In this document: positions 1 through 7,099 of the stretch, in pieces
Position numbering within the stretch: position 1 is the stretch's first letter
How the letters are laid out: every line of letters starts with the position of its first letter
The notes under the pieces: model-generated
What the model was told of the DNA's origin: nothing
The model's database searches: none
The model's input: only the letters and a program-made list of their open reading frames with translations
Translations under genes and position numbers: made by a program
Assembly: GCA_033722295.1 (NCBI GenBank)
Contig: JAWVZH010000011.1
Coordinates: forward strand, 1-33,209
Length of the DNA stretch: 33,209 nt
DNA from: JAWVZH01 sp033722295
GTDB lineage: Bacteria > Bacteroidota > Bacteroidia > Chitinophagales > Saprospiraceae
Reading direction: 5' to 3'

Positions 1-1
1 A

Positions 2-67
2 AAGACAGAACTACATGTTGAGGCACCCTTTCCCAATGATCCTTTATGGAGTAAGATGCAACGGTGA
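2..67 (+). CDS. Possible C-terminal end of an unidentified gene (partial)
   Basis: The second forward frame is open from the window edge and ends in TGA at 65-67, giving about 21 residues that finish in PNDPLWSKMQR. It stops before the SRP RNA promoter, which fits the tail of an upstream gene. No family can be named from so little. The third forward frame and one reverse frame are also open here, so the reading is uncertain. Confidence 0.25.
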   Translation, partial: KTELHVEAPFPNDPLWSKMQR

Positions 68-134
68 GAATTTGGAGTTGAGGAGCACAAATATCTTTTC
101 CGGAGACATTCATACTTCCTGGTTCAAATATCAC

Positions 135-165
135 TTGCGATATCATGGGGAAGATAGTACATTTG
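135..165 (+). promoter_or_regulatory. Bacteroidota-type promoter of the SRP RNA
   Basis: TTG at 135-137 is followed after 20 bases by TACATTTG at 158-165. This matches the Bacteroidota sigma-A consensus TTG-N19-21-TAnnTTTG. The SRP RNA 5' stem begins at about 172, seven bases after the -7 element, which is where transcription should start. It is the best-matched promoter in the window, as expected for an abundant stable RNA. Confidence 0.75.
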
Positions 166-171
166 CTCCCC

Positions 172-267
172 GGTGAGAGTCATACGACCAGCTCCCTCCG
201 AATTCCCCCAGGGCAGAAATGCAGCAAGGGTAGGAGGTCGTAGCGGTGCGATATGGCTTCTCACCAT
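172..267 (+). ncRNA. ffs: Signal recognition particle RNA, small bacterial type (4.5S)
   Basis: This is the RNA part of the signal recognition particle, which binds Ffh and directs membrane proteins to the translocon. The conserved apical domain is visible as CCCCCAGGGCAGAAATGCAG followed by CAAGGGTAGG at about 204-234, with the asymmetric loop and GNRA-like cap typical of domain IV. The ends close into a long hairpin: GGTGAGA at 172-178 pairs with TCTCACC at 259-265, and ACGACC at 184-189 pairs with GGTCGT further in. The length of about 95 bases fits the small SRP RNA class. A consensus promoter lies directly upstream and a T-run directly downstream. Exact ends are inferred from the stem and may be off by a few bases. 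Confidence 0.88.
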
Positions 268-272
268 TTTTT
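255..272 (+). terminator. Intrinsic terminator of the SRP RNA
   Basis: The closing stem of the SRP RNA (3' arm TCTCACC at 259-265) is followed by ATTTTTT at 266-272. The RNA's own terminal helix plus the T-run would act as a Rho-independent terminator. Some read-through into the aldolase gene 26 bases downstream is possible. Confidence 0.6.
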
Positions 273-298
273 AAACTTCCTCTTACAATACCATTACA

Positions 299-952
299 AT
301 GAAATTTTTTATCGACACTGCCAACCTCGAACAGATCAAGGAGGCCCGGGATCTTGGAATTCTTGATGGAGTCACAACCAACCCCAGTTTGATGGCTAAG
401 GAAGGCATAAAGGGTGAGGACAACATTCGCAATCACTATAAAACCATCTGTGAACTCGTGCCGGGAGATGTCAGCGCCGAAGTGATCGCTACTGATTATG
501 AAGGTATTGTAAAAGAAGGTGAGTCCCTGGCGAAAATAGCGGATAACATCGTGGTTAAGGTACCGATGATCAAAGACGGAGTCAAGGCGCTTGCTTACTT
601 CAGCGATAACGGCATACGAACTAATTGTACCCTTGTTTTTAGCGGTGGTCAGGCGATACTTGCAGCCAAGGCGGGCGCCACCTATCTCTCTCCATTCATT
701 GGCAGGATCGATGACATCAATTGGAATGGCATGCAGCTGGTAGAGGAGATCGCCGAGATTTATGCGATCCAGGGATTTGAGACAGAGATCCTGGCTGCCT
801 CGATAAGAAGCTCAAGGCATATCGTTGACGCTGCAAAAGCAGGTGCAGATGTTTGTACCTGTCCACTTGATGCCATTCTCGGTTTGCTGAAACATCCTCT
901 CACGGACATTGGTCTGGAGAAATTTCTCGCTGACCATCGTAAGAACCAATAG
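299..952 (+). CDS. Transaldolase / fructose-6-phosphate aldolase family (TalC/FSA type)
   Basis: A 217-residue TIM-barrel class I aldolase of the short transaldolase subfamily. The N-terminus MKFFIDTANLEQIKE, then DGVTTNPSLM (residues 23-32), is diagnostic. The Schiff-base lysine is K87 in NIVVKVPM, and GRIDD and the C-terminal CPLDAILGLLKHPLTDIGL are also family signatures. Members act either as transaldolase in the pentose phosphate pathway or as fructose-6-phosphate aldolase; sequence alone does not decide. The protein is cytoplasmic. The ATG at 299 gives the standard family start. The gene follows the SRP RNA terminator by 26 bases, with no separate good promoter visible, so partial read-through from that promoter is possible. 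It converges on the nucleoside phosphorylase gene, 48 bases apart. Confidence 0.93.
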   Translation: MKFFIDTANLEQIKEARDLGILDGVTTNPSLMAKEGIKGEDNIRNHYKTICELVPGDVSAEVIATDYEGIVKEGESLAKIADNIVVKVPMIKDGVKALAYFSDNGIRTNCTLVFSGGQAILAAKAGATYLSPFIGRIDDINWNGMQLVEEIAEIYAIQGFETEILAASIRSSRHIVDAAKAGADVCTCPLDAILGLLKHPLTDIGLEKFLADHRKNQ

Positions 953-963
953 TTGTCTTTTTG

Positions 964-984
964 TGTAGAGTGTAGAGTGTAGAG
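964..984. repeat. Three tandem copies of TGTAGAG
   Basis: Three perfect copies of the heptamer TGTAGAG lie end to end between two convergent genes. No hairpin or coding frame explains them. Such short arrays change copy number by slippage. Function, if any, is unknown. Confidence 0.8.
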
Positions 985-1000
985 TTTATGATGGGTGTAC

Positions 1001-1855
1001 CTATGCAATCTTTTCCAAGACCTGATCGATCAATTTTTCTACAGCTTTCCTGGGGTCAGAAGAGAATTTTCCTGTTATGCGATTTGCAAGGATGGCACTC
1101 ACGGATGTCGCCCTGTGTCCGAGTATATTAGCCAGGCCGAACAGACCGGACGATTCCATTTCCATATTGGAAAGATGTAAAGATCTAAATTCAAAGTTCT
1201 GAACCTGTTTGAGAAAATCGGGAGTTATGCTCGAAGCTCTCAGGCTTCTATATTGGGGGGCGTAAAAACCTGGGCAGGACAATGTGATACCCTCTTTCCA
1301 ATCATCATGATCGAGGTCCAATGAGGCGGAGGCACTGTAAGGCCGTGTGTATAACTCTATCCGGTTTTCACAAAAGTCCAAAAAGGCACTGGACAGATCC
1401 TGATCTATATTGTGCTGGTAGGCGTGTATGAGGCCATCAAATCCCAAGGCATAACGGCTGATCACGACAGAGTCTGTTTTGATATCCTTCCTGATGCCGC
1501 CGGACGTTCCCAGGCGAATAAGTTCCAGGCTGCTTTGATCATCCTTGATATGTCCACTCTGCAGATCGATATTTACCAGCGCATCCAATTCGTTGATCAC
1601 GATATCGATGTTATCCGTTCCGATGCCTGTACTTATAACGGTAATACGCTTATCGTTAAGGTTGCCTGTGTGTGTAATGAATTCCCTCTTGACCTTTTTG
1701 ATATCAATAGAATCAAAATTCCGGCTGATCATCTCAACCCTTTTGGGATCACCCACTGTTATAATGGTATCACTGATATCTTCGGGTAGAAGACCAAGGT
1801 GATAAATGCTGCCATCTGGATTGAGAATGAGTTCGGAGGGTTGAATATTTTCCAT
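1001..1855 (-). CDS. Nucleoside phosphorylase (uridine phosphorylase-like)
   Basis: A 284-residue member of the PNP/UDP phosphorylase family, which splits nucleosides with phosphate into base and ribose-1-phosphate in nucleotide salvage. The phosphate-binding motif TVGDPKRV lies near residue 35, followed by ISTGIGTDNIDIVINEL and LIRLGTSGGI. The signature NMEMESSGLFGLANILGHR near the C-terminus carries the ribose- and base-contacting Met/Glu pair. The reading frame extends upstream to 1912, but those residues overlap the divergent gene and do not look conserved; the ATG at 1855 (MENIQPSEL) is the better start. Uridine specificity is inferred from overall resemblance. The gene is divergent from the ArsC-like gene, with about 29 bases between start codons. 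Confidence 0.88.
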   Translation of the reverse strand: MENIQPSELILNPDGSIYHLGLLPEDISDTIITVGDPKRVEMISRNFDSIDIKKVKREFITHTGNLNDKRITVISTGIGTDNIDIVINELDALVNIDLQSGHIKDDQSSLELIRLGTSGGIRKDIKTDSVVISRYALGFDGLIHAYQHNIDQDLSSAFLDFCENRIELYTRPYSASASLDLDHDDWKEGITLSCPGFYAPQYRSLRASSITPDFLKQVQNFEFRSLHLSNMEMESSGLFGLANILGHRATSVSAILANRITGKFSSDPRKAVEKLIDQVLEKIA

Positions 1856-1884
1856 AATTGGAGATAAATATAAAAACCAAAACA

Positions 1885-2232
1885 GTGAAGAAGATCTATT
1901 ATCTAGGAACATGTGCGACCTGCAAGCGTATAATCAAGGAACTCGACCCCGGTAAGGATGTGGAAATGCAGGACATAAAGAAAGACCCTATAACGGCCAG
2001 CCAACTCGATAAAATGAAATCTATGGCAGGTTCTTATGAGAAATTGTTCAGTCGTCGATCGGTCAAATATCGTACCATGGGCTTGAAGGACAAGGAGTTG
2101 TCAGAGAAGGATTATCGCCAGTTGATACTTGATGAATATACTTTTCTGAAACGTCCTGTGATCATAGCGGGAGACGAAATCTCTGTAGGAAGTGCCAAGG
2201 CTGAGATAGACAAGGTTAGGGATAAGGTCTAG
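1885..2232 (+). CDS. ArsC/Spx-family thioredoxin-fold protein (arsenate reductase-like)
   Basis: A protein of about 115 residues of the ArsC/Spx/YffB superfamily. It opens with KKIYYLGTCATCKRII, where Cys-Ala-Thr-Cys occupies the active-site position, and has LKRPVIIAGD near the C-terminus, the hallmark of the family. Glutathione- or thioredoxin-coupled arsenate reductases, Spx regulators and uncharacterised YffB proteins share these features. No ars operon surrounds it, so arsenate reduction is not implied. The frame runs upstream to a TTG at 1858, but the GTG at 1885 gives the usual family N-terminus (MKKIYYLG) and avoids nine extra residues. No Shine-Dalgarno sequence is visible. Confidence 0.8.
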   Translation: MKKIYYLGTCATCKRIIKELDPGKDVEMQDIKKDPITASQLDKMKSMAGSYEKLFSRRSVKYRTMGLKDKELSEKDYRQLILDEYTFLKRPVIIAGDEISVGSAKAEIDKVRDKV

Positions 2233-2243
2233 AAAAGAAAACC

Positions 2244-2732
2244 CTAGATACAATCCAGTACAAGTGCGTCGGTGGTTATCCTGTTGCTTTCATTACCGCT
2301 GCGGTCTTTGATATAAATCTTGAAGCTTAGTGTGTCTGTCAGTTGATCAGGGTTTCTGGAACACGGTGGAAATCCATTATCATACAAACAACAGGTATTA
2401 AACATGCGGATCGTGAGATTGCCATCTATGCCATTGCCCGTTCCTTCTTCTGGCACCTCAGGTATTCTGAATCTTTCCTGCACGAGACCTGTGCGCGTGT
2501 CAATGACAGTTATATCTTTTGCGGTGTCACCAAGCGCCCTTCCAATATCACCATCTCCGTCGGTGAAACTTAAAAATATAAAAACGCTGTCCGTGTTGAA
2601 ATCTCCCTGGTTCATCCGTGATTTGGACATACCCTCATATGTCAGAACCGGCTCATCGGGATAGTCGGGAGGCGTGATGCATCCTGCCATCAGACCCAAT
2701 GATATCAACATCACATGTTTGTACCTTAGCAT
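2244..2732 (-). CDS. Small lipoprotein, unknown function
   Basis: A 162-residue predicted lipoprotein. The signal peptide ends in a lipobox LMAGC, with the lipidated cysteine at residue 18. The mature part starts TPPDYPDEP and contains FIFLSFTDGDGDIG (about residues 51-64), a pattern seen in uncharacterised Bacteroidota surface lipoproteins, then two adjacent cysteines (NTCCLYDNG) and a further cysteine, which may form disulfides. The end, LSFKIYIKDRSGNESNRITT, looks like an Ig-like beta strand region. I cannot assign a function. An internal ATG at residue 8 would also leave a workable signal peptide. It is divergent from the LuxE-like gene and convergent with the ArsC-like gene. Confidence 0.75.
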   Translation of the reverse strand: MLRYKHVMLISLGLMAGCITPPDYPDEPVLTYEGMSKSRMNQGDFNTDSVFIFLSFTDGDGDIGRALGDTAKDITVIDTRTGLVQERFRIPEVPEEGTGNGIDGNLTIRMFNTCCLYDNGFPPCSRNPDQLTDTLSFKIYIKDRSGNESNRITTDALVLDCI

Positions 2733-2783
2733 TTAATCAAAGAACGGAATTATCTTCAATAAGTTATTGATCATACAATCAAA

Positions 2784-3773
2784 ATGATGTCCAGATCAGC
2801 TTTACCCGGTCCAAACCTGTCTGAATATCTCGATGTTCATTCCCTGGATCATTTTGAAAAGGTCAAATCCCTCTACGAATATCAGGTCAAGAATAATCCG
2901 GTACTTCGGTCTTTTGTCAAAACCGCCGGTCGCCCCTTGAAAATAGAGCGATGGGAGGATATCACATTTCTACCGGTGCAGGCTTTCAAAGATCATGATG
3001 TGATCTCCGGCAACTGGTCAGTTGAAAAAGTCTTCCTCAGCAGCGGCACCTCCCAGCAGTCAAGAAGCAGACACCTCATTCCTGACCTTTCCTGGTATCA
3101 CAAGAGAACAGAGAAATGTTTCACAGAAAGATTTGATAAGGTTCAAAAGTTCAGGCATTTGGTATTCATGCCCTTCTATAGAGAGAATCCACAATCTTCC
3201 CTGCTTGAGATGATGTCCCACTTCCTGGAATTGAGTGGTCACCAGGGCAGCAATTTTGTTGATTCTGAAGACGAACTTGACCGCTTGATCCGTCAGGGAG
3301 ATGAGAGTAACACCATAGTGTGGACTGTAACTTTTGGATTACTGGACTATTTGAGGAATTCCAGGCTTGAGAAACTTCAAAACCTAACGTTTATAGAAAC
3401 CGGCGGGATGAAGGGACGTAGGAAGGAAGAATCGAGAATGGAGATCCATCAAAATGTGAAGAAAAGGTGGCCTCGGGTGAGAGTCTATTCTGAGTACGGA
3501 ATGTGTGAAATGATCTCCCAGGCATATTCCGAACAGGAAACCTTCACCTGCCCTTCAGGATTACTGGTGGTCGGTAACGAACTGGATGACCCTTTCAGGT
3601 ATCGACTGGAGGGACGAAATCTCCAGTTGAACTTTATAGACATGGCCAATGTACATTCATGTGCCTTTCTCGCTACGCAAGACCTGGGCTCCGTATATGG
3701 TGAAACCATGTTTTCGGTTGAAGGCCGTGTACAGTCGGCCGACCTTCGTGGATGTAACCTTATGTATGAGTGA
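2784..3773 (+). CDS. LuxE-like acyl-protein synthetase / adenylating enzyme
   Basis: A 329-residue protein of the LuxE/PaaK-like branch of the ANL adenylating enzymes. Visible motifs are FLSSGTSQQSRSRH (about residues 84-97, the nucleotide-binding P-loop-like stretch), TFIETGGMKGRRKE (about 203-216) and YSEYGMCEMISQAY (about 237-250), matching the A5-type motif. LuxE ligates fatty acids to a carrier cysteine through an acyl-AMP, but no luxCDABG genes are here, so this orphan probably activates some other acid. Free-standing LuxE-like proteins are common in Bacteroidota; substrate unknown. Two adjacent ATGs (2784 and 2787) could each be the start. A -7-like TATCTTCA lies at 2751-2758, without a good TTG partner. 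Confidence 0.82.
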   Translation: MMSRSALPGPNLSEYLDVHSLDHFEKVKSLYEYQVKNNPVLRSFVKTAGRPLKIERWEDITFLPVQAFKDHDVISGNWSVEKVFLSSGTSQQSRSRHLIPDLSWYHKRTEKCFTERFDKVQKFRHLVFMPFYRENPQSSLLEMMSHFLELSGHQGSNFVDSEDELDRLIRQGDESNTIVWTVTFGLLDYLRNSRLEKLQNLTFIETGGMKGRRKEESRMEIHQNVKKRWPRVRVYSEYGMCEMISQAYSEQETFTCPSGLLVVGNELDDPFRYRLEGRNLQLNFIDMANVHSCAFLATQDLGSVYGETMFSVEGRVQSADLRGCNLMYE

Positions 3774-3784
3774 GGCGATTTTGA

Positions 3785-4975
3785 TCACTTTGTGAGTCCC
3801 TCTGCCAACCATCGGGCCAGTGCCTCTCTGTTCTCCTTTCTCACCAGCCTTTCGCGGTCAAGACCATTCTTGATGTTGGCCAGTTCGACATAAACAGCAG
3901 GAGGATTGGTTTTTCTCAGCATGTATAAAGGTCGTGGCCCCAGAGTCCCATAATATCCCCTGTCAGCCTGATATTTCTTGTATTTTTCTTTGAACGTGGC
4001 ATGGAGGTTAGAAGCAAGGTTCTTACCACTGTGGCTCTTTCCATAGTAATAGAAGAATACGTCCTGTCTCCTCTGAGCCGCCCGGCTGTCCACATGTATG
4101 CATATGACCTTGTGGTTTTTGATGCCTTTTTTGATATGGTCGCGGTGAAGTTTATTGATAACCATGACACGCTGACGCAATCGATCGAGCTGGTTCAGGG
4201 GAATGTATTTTCCATTGCATCGCTCATCCTTGTCACAATCAAGATAAAGATCGTCACGTATGCCGTCATTGGCATCCTCGATGATCATATGCACCGTCGC
4301 ACCTCTCGATCTGAGTTGTCGCATTAGTCTTAGGGACACATCATAGGCATATTCATCTTCACACAAATTATAGGCTCCTCCTACATTGTGGGCTATGGCA
4401 CCGGGATCGGGGCCGCCATGTCCGGCGACAATGTAGAATACCTGACCATCCAGACTGTTGTCCACCTTTGAAAAGCTTGAATATTTCTCGCCGAACAATG
4501 GTTCATTCAACAGTGTGCTCTCGGCAGGTTCGGAGTTTAGAGATGTCCTGACTGCGGTGGGTTGATCGGTCGTTGAACAGTGTATCTCGTTGTAGGGGAC
4601 CCATAATATCCTACTTTCGGTATAATGTGTACGACGAAGGCCTCTTTTAAGAAGCATTTCATTATACTCCTTGATTCTGATGGCTTTGTCCCAATCATCA
4701 TTGCCTATGGATGAACGAATGCTTTTACCATTGTAGCGATAGATCAAAACCGGGATCTTGTACTTTTTACCTTTGATCAGCACATCTTCCTTCTTGAGAT
4801 CATTGATCCTATAAAAGTGATCGAAATTACAACTATGGTCATCCAGGCCGTATCTTCGCAACAAGGACCAACATCCATCACCATCATTCACATGAACGCT
4901 GTGATAGTAGGGTTCATTGGAAGCCGGGTCCAGAAAGAGGAATAGACTTGTAATATAAGTGACCAACAAACTCAT
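3785..4975 (-). CDS. N-acetylmuramoyl-L-alanine amidase (Amidase_3) with N-terminal LysM-like domain
   Basis: A 396-residue zinc amidase that should cut the lactyl-peptide bond of peptidoglycan. The catalytic domain runs from about residue 178 to the end. Metal ligands are H186 (VAGHGGPDPGA), a glutamate in CEDEYAYD (206 or 208) and H294 (IHVDS); E364 in VYVELANIKN is the catalytic glutamate. A LysM-like module lies at about residues 25-76 (VHVNDGDGCWSLLRRYGL to IKGKKYKIP), which would bind glycan. A short hydrophobic N-terminus suggests export. Several cysteines (residues 35, 49, 205, 247, 253) are unusual for the family and could form disulfides in the periplasm. The gene is divergent from ccmB. 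Confidence 0.87.
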   Translation of the reverse strand: MSLLVTYITSLFLFLDPASNEPYYHSVHVNDGDGCWSLLRRYGLDDHSCNFDHFYRINDLKKEDVLIKGKKYKIPVLIYRYNGKSIRSSIGNDDWDKAIRIKEYNEMLLKRGLRRTHYTESRILWVPYNEIHCSTTDQPTAVRTSLNSEPAESTLLNEPLFGEKYSSFSKVDNSLDGQVFYIVAGHGGPDPGAIAHNVGGAYNLCEDEYAYDVSLRLMRQLRSRGATVHMIIEDANDGIRDDLYLDCDKDERCNGKYIPLNQLDRLRQRVMVINKLHRDHIKKGIKNHKVICIHVDSRAAQRRQDVFFYYYGKSHSGKNLASNLHATFKEKYKKYQADRGYYGTLGPRPLYMLRKTNPPAVYVELANIKNGLDRERLVRKENREALARWLAEGLTK

Positions 4976-5007
4976 ATTGCAAAAATATTAAAAAAATATT
5001 TAATATG

Positions 5008-5032
5008 TAAACACCCAATTATAAGGTGTTTA
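5008..5032. promoter_or_regulatory. Inverted repeat in the amidase/ccmB divergent promoter region
   Basis: TAAACACC at 5008-5015 and GGTGTTTA at 5025-5032 form perfect 8-base arms around a 9-base AT-rich spacer. It lies in the 77-base gap between divergent start codons, 20 bases before the ccmB ATG. It could be an operator or a hairpin in the ccmB leader. Confidence 0.45.
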
Positions 5033-5052
5033 TTTATATCTGAGCTGATATT

Positions 5053-5706
5053 ATGTGGAGGGTGTTACATTTAATAACGCTGGATTTTACAAGAAATTGG
5101 AAGCAGCCCAGAGAATGGCTGACGGTCTTGCTATTTCTTCTGTCGATATCTGTGGTTTTATTTATGGGATTCAACAGGATGCGTGCAGAGACATGGGCGG
5201 TCATGTATTGGATCGTCATGCTTTTTATGGCCGTTGGTGCTATTGTAGGAGACCAGGGAGCGGGCAGTAGTCGTGAAAAATATCTATATAACCTGCTTGC
5301 CACACCGGTAGAGATCTTCATTTCACGGATCGTTTTCAATACTCTCCTGCTTCTTGTCCTGGCTCTTATATTATATCTGGTGTTCGGAATATTCTTTGAT
5401 TGGCAGCTCGTGATGAATGGACAGGTGCTTTTGATAGTCGTCCTTGGTACGTTCAGCCTGAGTGTTATCTTTTGTTTTGTTTCAACACTCGTTCTGGCTG
5501 CAGAAAAAGGCTCTATACTTGCATCGCTGCTCGGCTTCCCTCTGGTTATACCGGTTATTCTATTGTTGATTCGGTTGTTTTTAATAGAGATGGGCTTCAC
5601 AAATGAATCTCAGGGGCAGATCCAGGACTATTTATCTCTAATTGGCATAGATGCATTATTAATTGGATTGGGTATTATCTTGTTCCCATTAATTTGGCGG
5701 TCATGA
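5053..5706 (+). CDS. ccmB: Heme exporter protein CcmB
   Basis: A 217-residue membrane protein with six hydrophobic segments, the normal size and topology of CcmB. The N-terminus DFTRNWKQPREW is followed by alternating membrane segments and the cytoplasmic loop VGDQGAGSSREKYLYNLLATPVE, which has the family pattern. CcmB is the membrane partner of the ATPase CcmA in the CcmABCD complex, which loads heme onto the chaperone CcmE in the periplasm. No ccmA lies in the window. The stop codon overlaps the start of ccmC as ATGA, so the two are translationally coupled. Confidence 0.9.
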   Translation: MWRVLHLITLDFTRNWKQPREWLTVLLFLLSISVVLFMGFNRMRAETWAVMYWIVMLFMAVGAIVGDQGAGSSREKYLYNLLATPVEIFISRIVFNTLLLLVLALILYLVFGIFFDWQLVMNGQVLLIVVLGTFSLSVIFCFVSTLVLAAEKGSILASLLGFPLVIPVILLLIRLFLIEMGFTNESQGQIQDYLSLIGIDALLIGLGIILFPLIWRS

Positions 5707-6749
5707 AGTGGTGGAAATTTCTTTCAATAGTACTTTTGCTATATGCTCTCGTGGTGGGCATGTTGGTGCCTCTGAGACCTGGTATTCATTCTGCTCAGCC
5801 CTCAAGCGTCAGAACGGGAGAGAATCTCCAACTAAAAATTACCGGATACAATACCCAATATGCGAAGGACGGCACTGTCAATCTGGTTTGGTTAAAAACC
5901 GATGGTGATGCTTTTCTCAAAGCAAGCTCTGTTTCAGTCGAGGACGATCAAAACCTGACAGCCAGTTTCACCATACCTGATAAACTGCCTGACGAGGACA
6001 GGATCGAAGATGTGACATTACTGGTTCATAACACTTATGACGGGACGGCCGTGTTCCCAAGCGCAGTGTTCATTACCAGAGACTCAACACTAAAAAATAC
6101 AGCGACCACATGGACAGATATACGTCCTGATAAGCTCTCTCAAAAGGAAGGCTTCTATTTTCCCTACAGGAATATTCTAGTGGAAACCATAAGGAATACA
6201 TTCTATCATGTCTCTCTGTGGTTTGCCATGTTCATCCTCCTGTTAATTTCCGTAATTTATGCTATCCTGTATCTGTTTAAAAGAGAGATCAGATATGACC
6301 GAAGATCAAAGGCATTGATAAGTGCAGGTATTCTGTTCGGGTTGCTGGGCCTTGCTACGGGGTCCATCTGGGCAAAAGTTACCTGGGGTACATTCTGGAC
6401 CACGGATGTTAAACTAAACATGGCGGCGGTCTCGATGTTGATCTATATCGGTTATGTCATACTCAGACAATCGATTTCCGACAGGGAGAAAAAAGCCACC
6501 ACGTCGGCCGCCTATGCCATTTTTGCCTATTTCGCCATGATTCCGCTCTTATTCATCGTGCCCAGATTGACAGATAGTTTGCATCCTGGCAATGGCGGCA
6601 ACCCCGGTCTGGGAGGTGAGGACCTGGACAATACTCTGAGAATGGTCTTTTATCCAGCGATCGTAGGATTCACACTGTTGGGCTTGTGGTTGTCAGATCT
6701 GAGTTATCGGATAGAACGAATAAGGGACAAATACTTTGACCTTGAATAA
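5703..6749 (+). CDS. ccmC: Cytochrome c biogenesis protein CcmC/CcsA family with inserted periplasmic domain
   Basis: A 348-residue heme-handling membrane protein. The tryptophan-rich heme motif WGTFWTTD lies at residues 228-235, flanked by candidate heme-ligand histidines H169 (NTFYHVSLWF) and H294 (SLHPGN). CcmC presents heme to CcmE. Canonical CcmC is about 220-250 residues; this one carries roughly 130 extra residues between the first membrane segment (about 5-23) and the second (about 170-192). The extra part is polar, beta-rich and probably periplasmic, with SVRTGENLQLKITGYN resembling an Ig-like strand pattern. The frame opens at a TTG (5694), but the ATG at 5703 overlaps the ccmB stop as ATGA and is the natural start. 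Confidence 0.88.
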   Translation: MKWWKFLSIVLLLYALVVGMLVPLRPGIHSAQPSSVRTGENLQLKITGYNTQYAKDGTVNLVWLKTDGDAFLKASSVSVEDDQNLTASFTIPDKLPDEDRIEDVTLLVHNTYDGTAVFPSAVFITRDSTLKNTATTWTDIRPDKLSQKEGFYFPYRNILVETIRNTFYHVSLWFAMFILLLISVIYAILYLFKREIRYDRRSKALISAGILFGLLGLATGSIWAKVTWGTFWTTDVKLNMAAVSMLIYIGYVILRQSISDREKKATTSAAYAIFAYFAMIPLLFIVPRLTDSLHPGNGGNPGLGGEDLDNTLRMVFYPAIVGFTLLGLWLSDLSYRIERIRDKYFDLE

Positions 6750-6750
6750 A

Positions 6751-6767
6751 CATTAATCTTCTTAATG
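6751..6767. repeat. Small inverted repeat after ccmC
   Basis: CATTAA and TTAATG surround five bases directly after the ccmC stop codon. It is AT-rich and without a T-run, so at most a weak attenuator between ccmC and the ccmD-like gene. Confidence 0.3.
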
Positions 6768-6868
6768 ATATCTGATCTAAAGCAAGTTATTATTCGACGC
6801 CGGAAGGAGTTGCACAACTATGTAATTGAAAAATAAAAGTGGTAGGAGCACATGGTAAATACAAAAAA

Positions 6869-7099
6869 ATGCATCAAATTCGCCCTCAGATGTTGAAAGC
6901 ATTTCATTTATATTTTTTAACAATCACATTTCTTCTCTGCTCCACGGCTTTGATGGCTGGAACCGAAGACTTTATGCGATCAACAGGTAAGATTTACGCT
7001 GTAGTCGCGGTCCTTGTTGTCACATTTTTAGGTATTATCATCTATATGATTAGAGTGGACAAGAGAATCAAAAAGATAGAAGATCAAATCAACAAATAA
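6869..7099 (+). CDS. ccmD: CcmD-like small membrane protein
   Basis: A protein of about 76 residues with an N-terminal hydrophobic stretch ending LMAG (probably a signal peptide) and a second membrane segment, IYAVVAVLVVTFLGIIIYMI, followed by the basic tail RVDKRIKKIEDQINK. This tail pattern and the position after ccmBC match the short CcmD-like proteins of Bacteroidota. CcmD releases holo-CcmE from the CcmABC complex. The frame extends to a GTG at 6839; the ATG at 6869 is preferred, and ATG at 6890 is also possible. The stop TAA shares its last base with the gdhA ATG (TAATG), implying coupling. Confidence 0.65.
   Translation: MHQIRPQMLKAFHLYFLTITFLLCSTALMAGTEDFMRSTGKIYAVVAVLVVTFLGIIIYMIRVDKRIKKIEDQINK

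Noticed and set aside
1..113. Reverse frame from ATG at 113 toward the window edge, and forward frame three open to 175
   Set aside because: Both overlap or abut the SRP RNA promoter and neither has recognisable features; too short to decide.
143..436. A 97-codon minus-strand frame crossing the SRP RNA and the start of the aldolase gene
   Set aside because: It overlaps a structured RNA and a conserved gene, and its product has no family features.
5034..5600. 188-codon minus-strand frame opposite ccmB
   Set aside because: Antisense to a membrane-protein gene, where hydrophobic codons leave the reverse frame rich in polar residues; no motif seen.
6852..6896. A 14-codon frame (ATG at 6852) after an AGGAG at 6845-ish, possible leader peptide for ccmD
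   Set aside because: Its composition shows no regulatory codon run, and it overlaps the better supported ccmD start; a chance frame is more likely.
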